A stretch of 5,936 nt of DNA from Candidatus Kariarchaeota archaeon (GCA_016839545.1 JAEOUB010000160.1:1-5936), one strand, 5' to 3'. Positions 1 to 5,093 are shown, counted from the first letter of the stretch. Notes: generated by a model from the letters alone, not told the origin. Translations and numbers: made by a program.

Positions 1-650
1 CCGATATATACCATGAAAAACGAGATCTGCCAGGCAGAAACGGGATCTGAAGGGGTTTCACCCTCAAGACTGTACACATCCAGTTGTATAATCACCTGTG
101 TCTGGAATTCGACAATACTGAATGGTGGTTGGTAGAGGATCTGAAGGATTTGATCTCGTATGGTACGGACAAAATCATCTTCACCAGGGAGTGCCAGTAG
201 ATGTACAGTTGGAACATCAGTTATTCCACTTTCATAGTCAAGATACATAGCAGTGAAATTAGAAGGTATAAGTATACAGGGGGAGTCCCCACTGTCCCGT
301 AGAGCAATTCCTGCATTTTCTTCCGGAACTGTAGGATCAAGGAACACTAGATTAACTCCGTCTAAAGGGGCTTCCTCCATCAGTGTTTGCTGTTCAAACA
401 ACTCTTCAAAGAGTTCACCCATTTGGATGTCACCCTGACCGAGATCATAATTCATGATGTAGAGATCCTGGCCATCATATGACACGGGTTGATTGATATC
501 AAGCAATAGCAATCCTGTCATCAAAACCCACATCAATACAGGCACTACAAACACCATGATTTTGATGCCTCTTCTCCTGATAGTCCGTCGGAAGTCATTT
601 AGCATCAATGCCAATAATTGAGCTCTTCTATCGACGTCTTTAGCTTGCAT
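1..650 (-). CDS. ABC-2 type transporter permease, C-terminus beyond the window edge
   Basis: An uninterrupted frame starts at ATG 650 and stays open to the left edge, giving 216 residues. The N-terminus is basic and cytoplasmic-looking (RRTIRRRGIK, about 20-30). One membrane segment follows at about 31-50 (VFVVPVLMWVLMTGLLLL). A large soluble, probably external, domain spans about 52-205, and a second hydrophobic stretch begins at WQISFFMVYI as the window ends. This one-TM, large-loop, TM-bundle layout, with CILIPSNFTA resembling the IPxGFS-type motif of the loop domain, is known from ABC-2 permeases of the DrrB/YhgE type. The start overlaps the ATPase stop by 11 nt and is preceded by a GGTGAGG ribosome binding site inside the ATPase gene, so the two are probably translationally coupled. 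Together they should form an exporter; the substrate cannot be told. The remaining TM helices are not visible. Confidence 0.85.
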   Translation of the reverse strand, partial: MQAKDVDRRAQLLALMLNDFRRTIRRRGIKIMVFVVPVLMWVLMTGLLLLDINQPVSYDGQDLYIMNYDLGQGDIQMGELFEELFEQQTLMEEAPLDGVNLVFLDPTVPEENAGIALRDSGDSPCILIPSNFTAMYLDYESGITDVPTVHLLALPGEDDFVRTIRDQILQILYQPPFSIVEFQTQVIIQLDVYSLEGETPSDPVSAWQISFFMVYI

Positions 651-1386
651 TAATTCCCTCACCCGTAACCAGCCCGATGAATACATCTTCAAGATGTGCT
701 TTCTTGAACTGTTCCTCCAGATCATCAGGTTTCCCGATGGCGACTAACTTACCATTGACCATGATACCGACTCTATCACAGAGTTCATCCACCTCATGAA
801 GATCATGTGTGGTCAGAATTATCGTCTTTCCCATTTCTTTTGCCATCTTTTTTATCAGGTTCCGGACTGTCCGTGCTCCCAGGACATCCACACCTGTTGT
901 TGGCTCATCAAGAAAAATCAGATCCGGATTCATCACCAAGGCTCGAGCCACGAGTACTTTACGTTTCATCCCTCCTGAAAAGTCTTTGACCCTATCATTC
1001 TCTCTCCCCCTGAGTCCGACAATATCGATGAGCTCCTCTGTCCGGCGTTCAATCTCATCTTTTGACATGGTACCATGCATCCTCCCGTAAAATAGAATGT
1101 TTTCCCTGGCAGTCAAGTTCTCATACGGTTGACATTCCTGAGGTAGGAGACTGGTTCTCTTCCGTATCTCCATTATTTCATCTTTGGTGTCGAAATCAAA
1201 AATTTCAGCTGTACCTTCAGATTGACGTAGGAGACCTATCAATGTGCGAATTAATGTCGTTTTCCCGGCTCCATTTGGACCGAGTAGGCCGAAGACCTCT
1301 CCTTGTTTGATTTCCAAATTAATATCTTCAAATGCGGTTATTTCGCCGAATCTCTTGGTTAATCCTTTGATCTTAATTAATGACAT
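640..1386 (-). CDS. ABC transporter ATP-binding protein (DrrA/CcmA-type exporter ATPase)
   Basis: This 248-residue protein carries every motif of an ABC nucleotide-binding domain. These are Walker A GPNGAGKTT (36-44), Q-loop Gln83 in LLPQECQPYENLTARENI, signature FSGGM (136-140), Walker B LIFLDE (156-161) with the catalytic Glu, D-loop GVD (165-167) and switch His194 in LTTHDL. The C-terminal LEDVF (about 232-236) is typical of DrrA-type ATPases that energise ABC-2 permeases. It binds and hydrolyses ATP on the cytoplasmic face to drive the permease encoded immediately downstream, whose start it overlaps. Length is normal for the single-domain family and no motif is degraded. The ATG at 1386 is supported by the domain beginning right after it (MSLIKIKGLTKRFG) and by a TATA-like element about 24 nt upstream. 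Substrate could be a lipid, peptide or drug; the sequence does not decide. Confidence 0.96.
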   Translation of the reverse strand: MSLIKIKGLTKRFGEITAFEDINLEIKQGEVFGLLGPNGAGKTTLIRTLIGLLRQSEGTAEIFDFDTKDEIMEIRKRTSLLPQECQPYENLTARENILFYGRMHGTMSKDEIERRTEELIDIVGLRGRENDRVKDFSGGMKRKVLVARALVMNPDLIFLDEPTTGVDVLGARTVRNLIKKMAKEMGKTIILTTHDLHEVDELCDRVGIMVNGKLVAIGKPDDLEEQFKKAHLEDVFIGLVTGEGINAS

Positions 1387-1406
1387 GAGGAATTTTGGAT
1401 AAGGGC

Positions 1407-1413
1407 AAATATG
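1407..1413 (-). promoter_or_regulatory. Candidate TATA box for the ABC exporter operon
   Basis: On the minus strand the AT-rich element CATATTT lies with its centre about 24 nt before the ATPase ATG at 1386. No ribosome binding site precedes that ATG, so a leaderless transcript fits. The match to the archaeal TATA consensus is imperfect and no clear BRE is seen. Confidence 0.35.
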
Positions 1414-1431
1414 AAATTTGGGTGATTTACA

Positions 1432-1551
1432 ATGTCTGTGGTCAAAATTGTAGTTAAAAAAGATCCAAAAGGCGTGATTTCCATATTTGGTACGTCGAAA
1501 TTGAAAAACCCTCTCAAAATTCTATTCTGTAAAAATTTCAATATCTATTAA
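1432..1551 (+). CDS. Doubtful small ORF, 39 residues, lysine-rich
   Basis: An ATG-to-TAA frame encodes 39 residues beginning MSVVKIVVKKDPKG and ending in FCKNFNIY. It is basic, with many Lys, and alternates hydrophobic and charged residues near the N-terminus like a beta strand. No ribosome binding site is present. The AT-rich element CAAATATGAA at 1406-1415 is centred only about 22 nt upstream, slightly short for a leaderless promoter and overlapping the opposite promoter. A frame of this length is not surprising by chance in AT-rich DNA, and I recognise no family. Confidence 0.18.
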   Translation: MSVVKIVVKKDPKGVISIFGTSKLKNPLKILFCKNFNIY

Positions 1552-1690
1552 AGAGGACCTTTCACCTTCTTGTGTGTAAATTTGATCCAGAGAATAATTT
1601 ACAAAGAGATTGATAATCTGCTGGTGAACTGTGTGGCTCATTTATCGCTTCATTGGAGAATTCTCACTGTTCGATTTGCAGAAAACACAG

Positions 1691-1698
1691 TTTTATAC
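1691..1698 (+). promoter_or_regulatory. TATA box for the first DinB-family gene (leaderless)
   Basis: TTTTATAC lies with its centre about 24-25 nt before ATG 1719. That is where an archaeal TATA box sits when transcription starts at the A of the start codon. No ribosome binding site lies between. This placement is the main reason for choosing 1719 over the upstream TTG at 1653, which would put the TATA box inside the coding region. Confidence 0.55.
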
Positions 1699-1718
1699 AA
1701 TTCATACCTCTCACAGCT

Positions 1719-2207
1719 ATGGATAACCCACTATTGCTCAAATACATGATCTGGGCAGATCGTACCATTTTTGGGCTTTGTGAAGAACTAAGTGAGGTTT
1801 CTTTCAGGTTGGAACCTGTATCCGGTATAGGTACTCTTGAATCTATTCTCAAACACATGGCGGAAGAGCTGGTGGCATGGTTAGGTGATCTGAAAAAAAT
1901 ATCGTGGAAAGCAGATTATGAGTCAATTCAAACAATGACACCTCTGGAACTGATTAGTATGATCAAACGGATGCATACTGAGTGGAAAGAATTCCTGTCT
2001 TCATCAACTTCATCATTATTCGAAATTGACGAGGGTGATGGTCTTGTAGTCTCGTTGACACTTGATGAAGCGATGTTTAACCTGGTAAATCACTCAAGCT
2101 ATCATCGTGGTCAGATTGTAAAACTGTTGAGAAGTATGAATATTGGGGTCCCAATTACTGATTTTTACTGGTACAAGATTTCTCTTTCAGGAAAAGGTGA
2201 CAGGTAG
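1719..2207 (+). CDS. DinB-family four-helix-bundle metal-site protein (copy 1)
   Basis: This 162-residue protein begins MDNPLLLKYMIWADRT, the usual opening helix of DinB/YfiT-like proteins. The expected three-histidine metal site is intact: His46 (ILKHMAEE), then His125 and His129 in NHSSYHRGQI, the highly recognisable last-helix motif of the family. Known relatives bind a divalent metal; some are thiol-dependent transferases, many are uncharacterised and induced by stress. Nothing here identifies a substrate or thiol cofactor. There is no signal peptide or membrane segment, so it is probably cytosolic. It stands alone on the plus strand, divergent from the ABC operon and convergent with the DoxX gene. 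ATG 1719 is chosen because of the TATA box spacing and the family-like N-terminus. A second DinB-fold gene lies at 4656-5093 on the other strand; the two share the fold motif but otherwise look distant. Confidence 0.9.
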   Translation: MDNPLLLKYMIWADRTIFGLCEELSEVSFRLEPVSGIGTLESILKHMAEELVAWLGDLKKISWKADYESIQTMTPLELISMIKRMHTEWKEFLSSSTSSLFEIDEGDGLVVSLTLDEAMFNLVNHSSYHRGQIVKLLRSMNIGVPITDFYWYKISLSGKGDR

Positions 2208-2223
2208 AAAATTATAGTGAATA

Positions 2224-2246
2224 ATGGGGCCCATGATGAGCCCCAT
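2224..2246. terminator. Hairpin between convergent DinB and DoxX genes, possible bidirectional terminator
   Basis: ATGGGGC (2224-2230) and GCCCCAT (2240-2246) form a perfect 7-bp stem around a 9-nt loop, 16 nt after the DinB stop. The GC-rich stem stands out in an AT-rich region and is symmetric, so it could act on both convergent transcripts. It lacks the T-run that usually marks intrinsic archaeal termination, so a role in 3'-end stability is equally possible. Confidence 0.4.
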
Positions 2247-2257
2247 GGACACTATGG

Positions 2258-2271
2258 TTGACCTAGGTCAA
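2258..2271. repeat. Perfect 14-bp palindrome TTGACCTAGGTCAA
   Basis: The 14 bases read identically on both strands, with no mismatch and no spacer, and end 5 nt beyond the DoxX stop codon (2277-2279 on the minus strand). In RNA it could fold as a 5-bp stem with a CTAG tetraloop. As DNA it looks like a dimeric protein-binding site, though it is at the 3' side of both flanking genes, which is unusual for an operator. Role unknown. Confidence 0.5.
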
Positions 2272-2276
2272 GAAGC

Positions 2277-2771
2277 CTATACCAACACGGGGTTGTTTTT
2301 GGTGATCTCTGCCCACTTGGCACCGAAGCCCAGGTAGTAGCCCACTTTGTCGTAGACTGCAAAGTAGATGAACACGAAGGCGTAGATGATGTGGTCATCA
2401 ATGATAGGGTTGTTGGATAGGGGCAGGGATGCCAGCCACATCATAACCATGATGAGTGCTCCGGAGATACCTGCAACACGGGTACCAATACCAAGGATGA
2501 GTGCTAGTCCTACAAGTCCAAGTCCAGCCAGGAATAGGAATTCAGTGCCGGGTTTACCTGCAATGTTAGCAAAGAAGTCAGCGAGGGGTGACTCGGTTGT
2601 ACCGAAGGTCAGGAAACCATAGGTTACTTTTCCGCCATTAATTTTGGCGTTTTCTTTTGCGGTTGCAAATCCAAGTCCGAACATCTTGTCAATAAATGCC
2701 CAGAACATAACGAAACCGAGTGCGATTCGGGTGAGACCGATGACATATTTGTCGGTGGTGAGTTTTTCCAT
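2277..2771 (-). CDS. DoxX-family integral membrane protein
   Basis: This 164-residue protein has four predicted membrane helices at about 9-30, 76-96, 98-118 and 126-148. The helix-1 region RIALGFVMFWAFIDKMFGLGF, the following loop with INGG and GFLTFG, and the final SNNPIIDDHIIYA segment are features I recognise from DoxX/DoxD-type proteins of haloarchaea and actinobacteria. DoxD in Acidianus is part of a membrane thiosulfate:quinone oxidoreductase, but most DoxX members have no proven reaction, so only the family is called. ATG 2771 is chosen because GGAGGA sits 8 nt upstream. An in-frame ATG at 2801 would add ten residues (METCFWRNTA) and cannot be excluded. Codon choice is biased to C-ending forms (Phe TTC 11 versus TTT 4; Asn AAC about 6 versus AAT 1), unlike the neighbours, which suggests strong expression. 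It appears monocistronic. Confidence 0.9.
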   Translation of the reverse strand: MEKLTTDKYVIGLTRIALGFVMFWAFIDKMFGLGFATAKENAKINGGKVTYGFLTFGTTESPLADFFANIAGKPGTEFLFLAGLGLVGLALILGIGTRVAGISGALIMVMMWLASLPLSNNPIIDDHIIYAFVFIYFAVYDKVGYYLGFGAKWAEITKNNPVLV

Positions 2772-2779
2772 AGCGGTGT

Positions 2780-2785
2780 TCCTCC
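2780..2785 (-). promoter_or_regulatory. Ribosome binding site GGAGGA of the DoxX gene
   Basis: GGAGGA lies 8 nt before ATG 2771 and complements the 3' end of 16S rRNA well. It lies within the possible upstream extension from ATG 2801 and decides the start in favour of 2771. Confidence 0.7.
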
Positions 2786-2815
2786 AGAAGCATGTTTCCA
2801 TGCAACTTCATAATA

Positions 2816-2832
2816 ACTATACCGTTTATAGT
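2816..2832. promoter_or_regulatory. Inverted repeat ACTATA-N5-TATAGT in the DoxX promoter, candidate operator
   Basis: The half-sites 2816-2821 and 2827-2832 are perfect inverses around CCGTT, and a further ACTATA copy lies at 2844-2849. The pair touches the 3' edge of the TATA box and covers DNA up to the expected start of transcription, the position where an archaeal repressor would block polymerase. On the minus strand it also contains TATAAAC, an alternative TATA box that would give a leaderless start at ATG 2801. Confidence 0.4.
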
Positions 2833-2839
2833 ATTTAAA
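2832..2839 (-). promoter_or_regulatory. Consensus archaeal TATA box TTTAAATA of the DoxX gene
   Basis: On the minus strand TTTAAATA matches the archaeal TATA consensus (TTTAWATA) at all eight positions. A start of transcription about 26 nt downstream, near 2810, would leave a leader of roughly 38 nt containing the GGAGGA ribosome binding site. The upstream bases are a T-run, so the BRE is weak. Confidence 0.6.
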
Positions 2840-2934
2840 AAAAACTATAGGGTTTGGACATTTGTATCATTTGACTTACCTTTACTACACAATAATTCAT
2901 ATTTTTTCTAAATTATATGATTAAATCGCAAATT

Positions 2935-2950
2935 CGATAACAAAAATAAG
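2935..2950 (-). terminator. T-rich tract after the HEAT-repeat gene, possible terminator
   Basis: On the minus strand, about 13 nt past the stop codon, the sequence reads CTTATTTTTGTTATCG. T-rich tracts alone can end transcription in archaea. There is no hairpin, so support is modest. Confidence 0.25.
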
Positions 2951-2962
2951 ACACGTACGAAA

Positions 2963-3973
2963 TCATGACTCGTTGTCAGGGTGATCGCGGATTTGGGTCA
3001 CAATCACTTCTTGGAGCACGGAGGGGGCAGTCATCCGTAACATTGCTAGCCTCTCGATTGATGTTATCCGTTTGATTGCGGCTATGCAGCTGTCTGTGAA
3101 ATGGGATTCCTGTACAATTCTCACCAATAGTTCATCGGAACTGATTTTTTTCAGAGCTGTGTATCTCACATTCTCATCTGGATCTGAAGTAGCAACTTTG
3201 CAGAAAGTGTTCATATTTTCCTCAACTGGCTCTAATCGGGCAACCGATGTATCTCTAACCCAACGACCTTCATCTGCAAGAGCAACGTTTCTTAGGATAT
3301 CCACATTGGTTACCTTGGATACTGCAATCTCCCGTATTTCAGCCTCTAGTGAGTTCTGTACCAGTTCCTCTAGATACGATTGGTCCTGTAATTGCTGTGC
3401 TGCCTTCTCTCGAACCCCGAACTCCTCATCTGAGAGTGCAATTGAGTGTAACAGCTCTCCCTGCTCAAGATGTCCAACGGCAGCTTTTCTGACCTCTGCG
3501 TGAGTGTCCCTGACTGCAACAATGGCTAGTGTGGGAGGATCCCTTAGTTTCCATACTGCAGCAAATCTAACCAGCCAGCTACTATCGGCCTGCGATATTT
3601 GACTCAATACGTCCTGGTACTCTTTCTTGAGGGAGCGTACGGCTGCTTCTCGGACCTTGGCATCTGTGTCATGAAAGGCCATTCTCACCAGTACTTCCTG
3701 GCTCTCAAGACGTGCCGGTACCTCTCGCCTCACCTCTGCATTGATTTCCTGTATCGCGATTTTCTGTAACAATTCCTGATTTTCCACTCGTTTTGTGGCT
3801 TCTTTCCTGACAAATGCATCTGGATCTGTATCGGCCAATTCCTCCAATAGCATTTGATCTTTAAGCTTCTTGATGGCAGCTCCTCTCTCAAACGAGTTCT
3901 TGCCCTCTCTTGCCACCCGGGCGAGTTCTTTTTGAACATGCTCGTCCTCTGCAGCTTTATCAGAAATGTACAT
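2963..3973 (-). CDS. HEAT/LRV-like alpha-helical repeat protein
   Basis: This 336-residue soluble protein is built almost wholly of short two-helix repeats with the pattern IAxxDxxxxVRxxAVxxLxxxELL. The Val/Ile-Arg pairs fall at 55, 81, 107, 135, 161, 187, 213, 239 and 269, a period of 26 residues in six of the eight intervals. A charged N-terminus (1-40) precedes the repeats and degenerate copies follow to about 325. Such solenoids are protein-binding scaffolds; no catalytic motif, signal peptide or membrane segment is present, so the partner is unknown. The period lies between LRV (about 24) and HEAT (30 or more) repeats. The frame is open back to TTG 4024 and GTG 4021, but ATG 3973 is preferred because a TATA-like ATTTAAAG lies about 30 nt upstream and the extra 17 residues are not repeat-like. 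It is divergent from the HesB/IscA gene. Confidence 0.88.
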   Translation of the reverse strand: MYISDKAAEDEHVQKELARVAREGKNSFERGAAIKKLKDQMLLEELADTDPDAFVRKEATKRVENQELLQKIAIQEINAEVRREVPARLESQEVLVRMAFHDTDAKVREAAVRSLKKEYQDVLSQISQADSSWLVRFAAVWKLRDPPTLAIVAVRDTHAEVRKAAVGHLEQGELLHSIALSDEEFGVREKAAQQLQDQSYLEELVQNSLEAEIREIAVSKVTNVDILRNVALADEGRWVRDTSVARLEPVEENMNTFCKVATSDPDENVRYTALKKISSDELLVRIVQESHFTDSCIAAIKRITSIERLAMLRMTAPSVLQEVIVTQIRDHPDNES

Positions 3974-3999
3974 TTCTACCCTGATTCTGCCCCTTCCAA

Positions 4000-4007
4000 C
4001 TTTAAAT
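4000..4007 (-). promoter_or_regulatory. Candidate TATA box for the HEAT-repeat gene
   Basis: ATTTAAAG on the minus strand is centred about 30 nt before ATG 3973, slightly far for a leaderless start but allowing a leader of a few bases. If translation begins at TTG 4024 instead, this element would be coding and the promoter would lie further out. Confidence 0.3.
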
Positions 4008-4134
4008 CCTTCTGATCTCACCAAACGCTCCGGTACAATTCTGGAGCCACTTGGGGTTTTGATAATTCAAGTTATCTAACATAAAAAAGTGCACTACCGT
4101 CTGAAATCAGGTGATCCAACAAGAATAGCCCCTG

Positions 4135-4151
4135 AACAGTTAGTTACTGTT
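4135..4151. promoter_or_regulatory. Inverted repeat AACAGT-N5-ACTGTT upstream of the HesB/IscA promoter
   Basis: Perfect 6-bp arms at 4135-4140 and 4146-4151 surround TAGTT. The site ends about 11 nt before the TATA box of the HesB/IscA gene, just upstream of where TFB would contact DNA. That is a typical place for an activator, or for a repressor competing with TBP/TFB. It lies in the 183-nt (or 234-nt, from ATG 3973) divergent spacer and could serve either gene. Confidence 0.4.
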
Positions 4152-4161
4152 AACCCAATCG

Positions 4162-4169
4162 TTTAATAG
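4162..4169 (+). promoter_or_regulatory. TATA box of the HesB/IscA gene
   Basis: TTTAATAG is AT-rich and well placed: a transcript starting about 26 nt downstream, near 4191, would carry a short leader of about 17 nt that includes the ribosome binding site. Confidence 0.5.
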
Positions 4170-4193
4170 TGCTAGTCCGTAGATAAGGTTAGA

Positions 4194-4199
4194 AAGGAG
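4194..4199 (+). promoter_or_regulatory. Ribosome binding site AAGGAG of the HesB/IscA gene
   Basis: AAGGAG lies 8 nt before ATG 4208, a strong match at ideal spacing, and fixes the start codon. Confidence 0.75.
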
Positions 4200-4207
4200 T
4201 AATTATT

Positions 4208-4609
4208 ATGTCCGGACAAGAAACTATAGACGACAAGACTCTAACAGAGTCAAAAGCATTTGTCACCATTTCCGAGACTGCATTGAGCCAGCTAACCGCA
4301 GTGATCACACAGCAAGACCGTGAAGATCTGTTTCTGCGTCTGTATGTGCAAGGTGCAGCAGGTGGAATTTCCTTTGGAATGGCACTAGACTCCCGCAGAA
4401 GTGAGGATGATCACACCTGTGAATATGAGGGTGTAGAGGTTGCTATCGATCGGATTTCATTCCCCTACCTTGACGGTGCCTCCGTGGATTATGTTGAGGA
4501 TAAAGATGGTGGTAAATCAGGATTTCAGATTTCTTCACCCAATGCAGATCTTCTCGCTGCCTCTGGAGGAGGCTGTGGTTCCTGTTCTGGTGGAGCAGGC
4601 TGCTGTTAG
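4208..4609 (+). CDS. HesB/IscA-family (A-type iron-sulfur carrier-like) protein with non-canonical cysteines
   Basis: This 133-residue protein has the HesB/IscA core. It starts with a helix VTISETALSQLTAVI (19-33), followed by LRLYVQGAAGGISFGMALD (43-61), the family's first-cysteine strand-turn region, a middle segment VEVAIDRISFPYLDGASVDYVED and the SPNAD turn at 110-114. A-type carriers normally hold iron or Fe-S clusters with three cysteines: one in GGCSGF and two in a C-terminal CGCG after NPNA. Here the first is Ala51 and no Cys directly follows the SPNA turn. Instead the tail is Gly/Cys-rich, with Cys123, 126, 132 and 133; Cys71 is the only other cysteine. The fold call is firm; a role as an Fe-S carrier is uncertain, and metal or other thiol binding by the tail is possible. 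There is a 17-residue N-terminal extension and no nearby suf/isc gene. It is transcribed alone and convergent with the second DinB gene. Confidence 0.85.
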   Translation: MSGQETIDDKTLTESKAFVTISETALSQLTAVITQQDREDLFLRLYVQGAAGGISFGMALDSRRSEDDHTCEYEGVEVAIDRISFPYLDGASVDYVEDKDGGKSGFQISSPNADLLAASGGGCGSCSGGAGCC

Positions 4610-4620
4610 TTAAAAACTGA

Positions 4621-4650
4621 TTATCCAATATTTATCCAAAATTTATCCAA
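4621..4650. repeat. Three TTATCCAA direct repeats with an 11-bp period
   Basis: Identical octamers at 4621-4628, 4632-4639 and 4643-4650 are separated by TAT and AAT, so each begins exactly 11 bp after the last. They fill the space between the HesB/IscA stop and the DinB stop. The period is close to one DNA turn, so all copies face the same side of the helix. They could be a protein-binding array, part of a 3' untranslated region, or a small tandem duplication. Confidence 0.6.
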
Positions 4651-4655
4651 CCAAA

Positions 4656-5093
4656 TTAACTCAAATATCGATTAATAGCTGTGGCTACCTGACCACGGTG
4701 AGTGGAGATATGTTCGATGAAGTGCCAGACCAGGTACTTGTAGGAGTAGCTGTTCCCACTTGCTTTAGAGGTCCATACCTTCTCGAGGTCAGATGGACTG
4801 AGATTATCCAGTGTTTCAAAATGTCGTGCCATACTCACCTCTGATGCCTGTTTGAGGCCATCAATTGAGCTCAGATCAGGTGAGAATTCTGGATCATGTG
4901 ACTGGGTCTCATACAGGTAATTTGCCATCCGGTATTCAGCTCCTAGGATATGGCGGAATCTCTCACCTATAGTGGAGTCGGCTCCTTCATACAGTGGTCT
5001 ACTCAGCATTTCGTCAGTAATTTTATCAAGTAATTGATCTAGGGCCTTGTGCTCCTCTTCAACCATATATTTCAGGAATTCAAAAGTGTCCAT
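4656..5093 (-). CDS. DinB-family four-helix-bundle metal-site protein (copy 2)
   Basis: This 145-residue protein starts MDTFEFLKYMVEEEHKALDQLLDKI and has the DinB metal triad: His48 (ERFRHILGAEYRMANYL), His128 and His132 in HFIEHISTHRGQVA. It is slightly shorter than typical 150-170-residue members but complete. Relatives are divalent-metal proteins, some acting as thiol transferases or hydrolases; no specific activity can be read here. The start is supported by a TATA-like element about 25 nt upstream and by the lack of any ribosome binding site. It lies 43 nt downstream of the ParA-like gene on the same strand, but with its own apparent promoter it need not be cotranscribed. It resembles the first DinB protein in layout (LKYM near the N-terminus, HRGQ at the end) but is not a close copy. 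Confidence 0.9.
   Translation of the reverse strand: MDTFEFLKYMVEEEHKALDQLLDKITDEMLSRPLYEGADSTIGERFRHILGAEYRMANYLYETQSHDPEFSPDLSSIDGLKQASEVSMARHFETLDNLSPSDLEKVWTSKASGNSYSYKYLVWHFIEHISTHRGQVATAINRYLS

Larger units (their letters stand above)
1387..1718. other. Divergent AT-rich spacer between the ABC operon and the first DinB gene
   Basis: This 332-nt stretch separates two divergent genes. It holds the ABC operon promoter at its left end, the DinB gene promoter at its right end, a doubtful 39-codon frame at 1432-1551 and a short inverted repeat, AGATT-GAT-AATCT, at 1607-1619. An in-frame TTG at 1653 could extend the DinB protein by 22 residues, but that extension is not DinB-like. I see no tRNA, strong hairpin or repeat array. 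It is longer than needed for two core promoters, so an untranslated RNA or regulatory region remains possible but is unsupported. Confidence 0.5.

Noticed and set aside
253..438. Plus-strand 61-residue frame
   Set aside because: It lies antisense to the permease frame, which is open across the whole region and fits an ABC-2 permease; the composition is low-information Ser-rich.
796..1310. Several overlapping plus-strand frames of 60-93 residues
   Set aside because: All are antisense to the ABC ATPase with intact motifs; no ribosome binding site or family resemblance.
1607..1619. Inverted repeat AGATT-GAT-AATCT
   Set aside because: Five-base arms in AT-rich DNA about 70 nt upstream of the DinB promoter; too weak to call an operator.
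1653..1718. N-terminal extension of the first DinB protein from TTG
   Set aside because: The extension does not look like the DinB fold, has no ribosome binding site, and contains the TATA box that fits a start at ATG 1719.
2386..2838. Two plus-strand frames of 78 and 64 residues
   Set aside because: Antisense to the DoxX gene, whose membrane-protein reading and promoter are clear; the second also runs through the DoxX promoter.
3072..3503. Plus-strand 143-residue frame
   Set aside because: Antisense to the HEAT-repeat gene; Ser/Arg/Thr-rich translation is a shadow of the repeats.
3730..3939. Minus-strand 69-residue frame
   Set aside because: Out-of-frame shadow inside the HEAT-repeat gene; Arg/Lys-rich and without its own start signals.
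4088..4095. Palindrome AGTGCACT in the divergent spacer
   Set aside because: Only 8 bp and not extended by flanking bases; expected often by chance.
4443..4628. Minus-strand 61-residue frame
   Set aside because: Antisense to the HesB/IscA gene; His/Arg-rich translation with no recognisable features.
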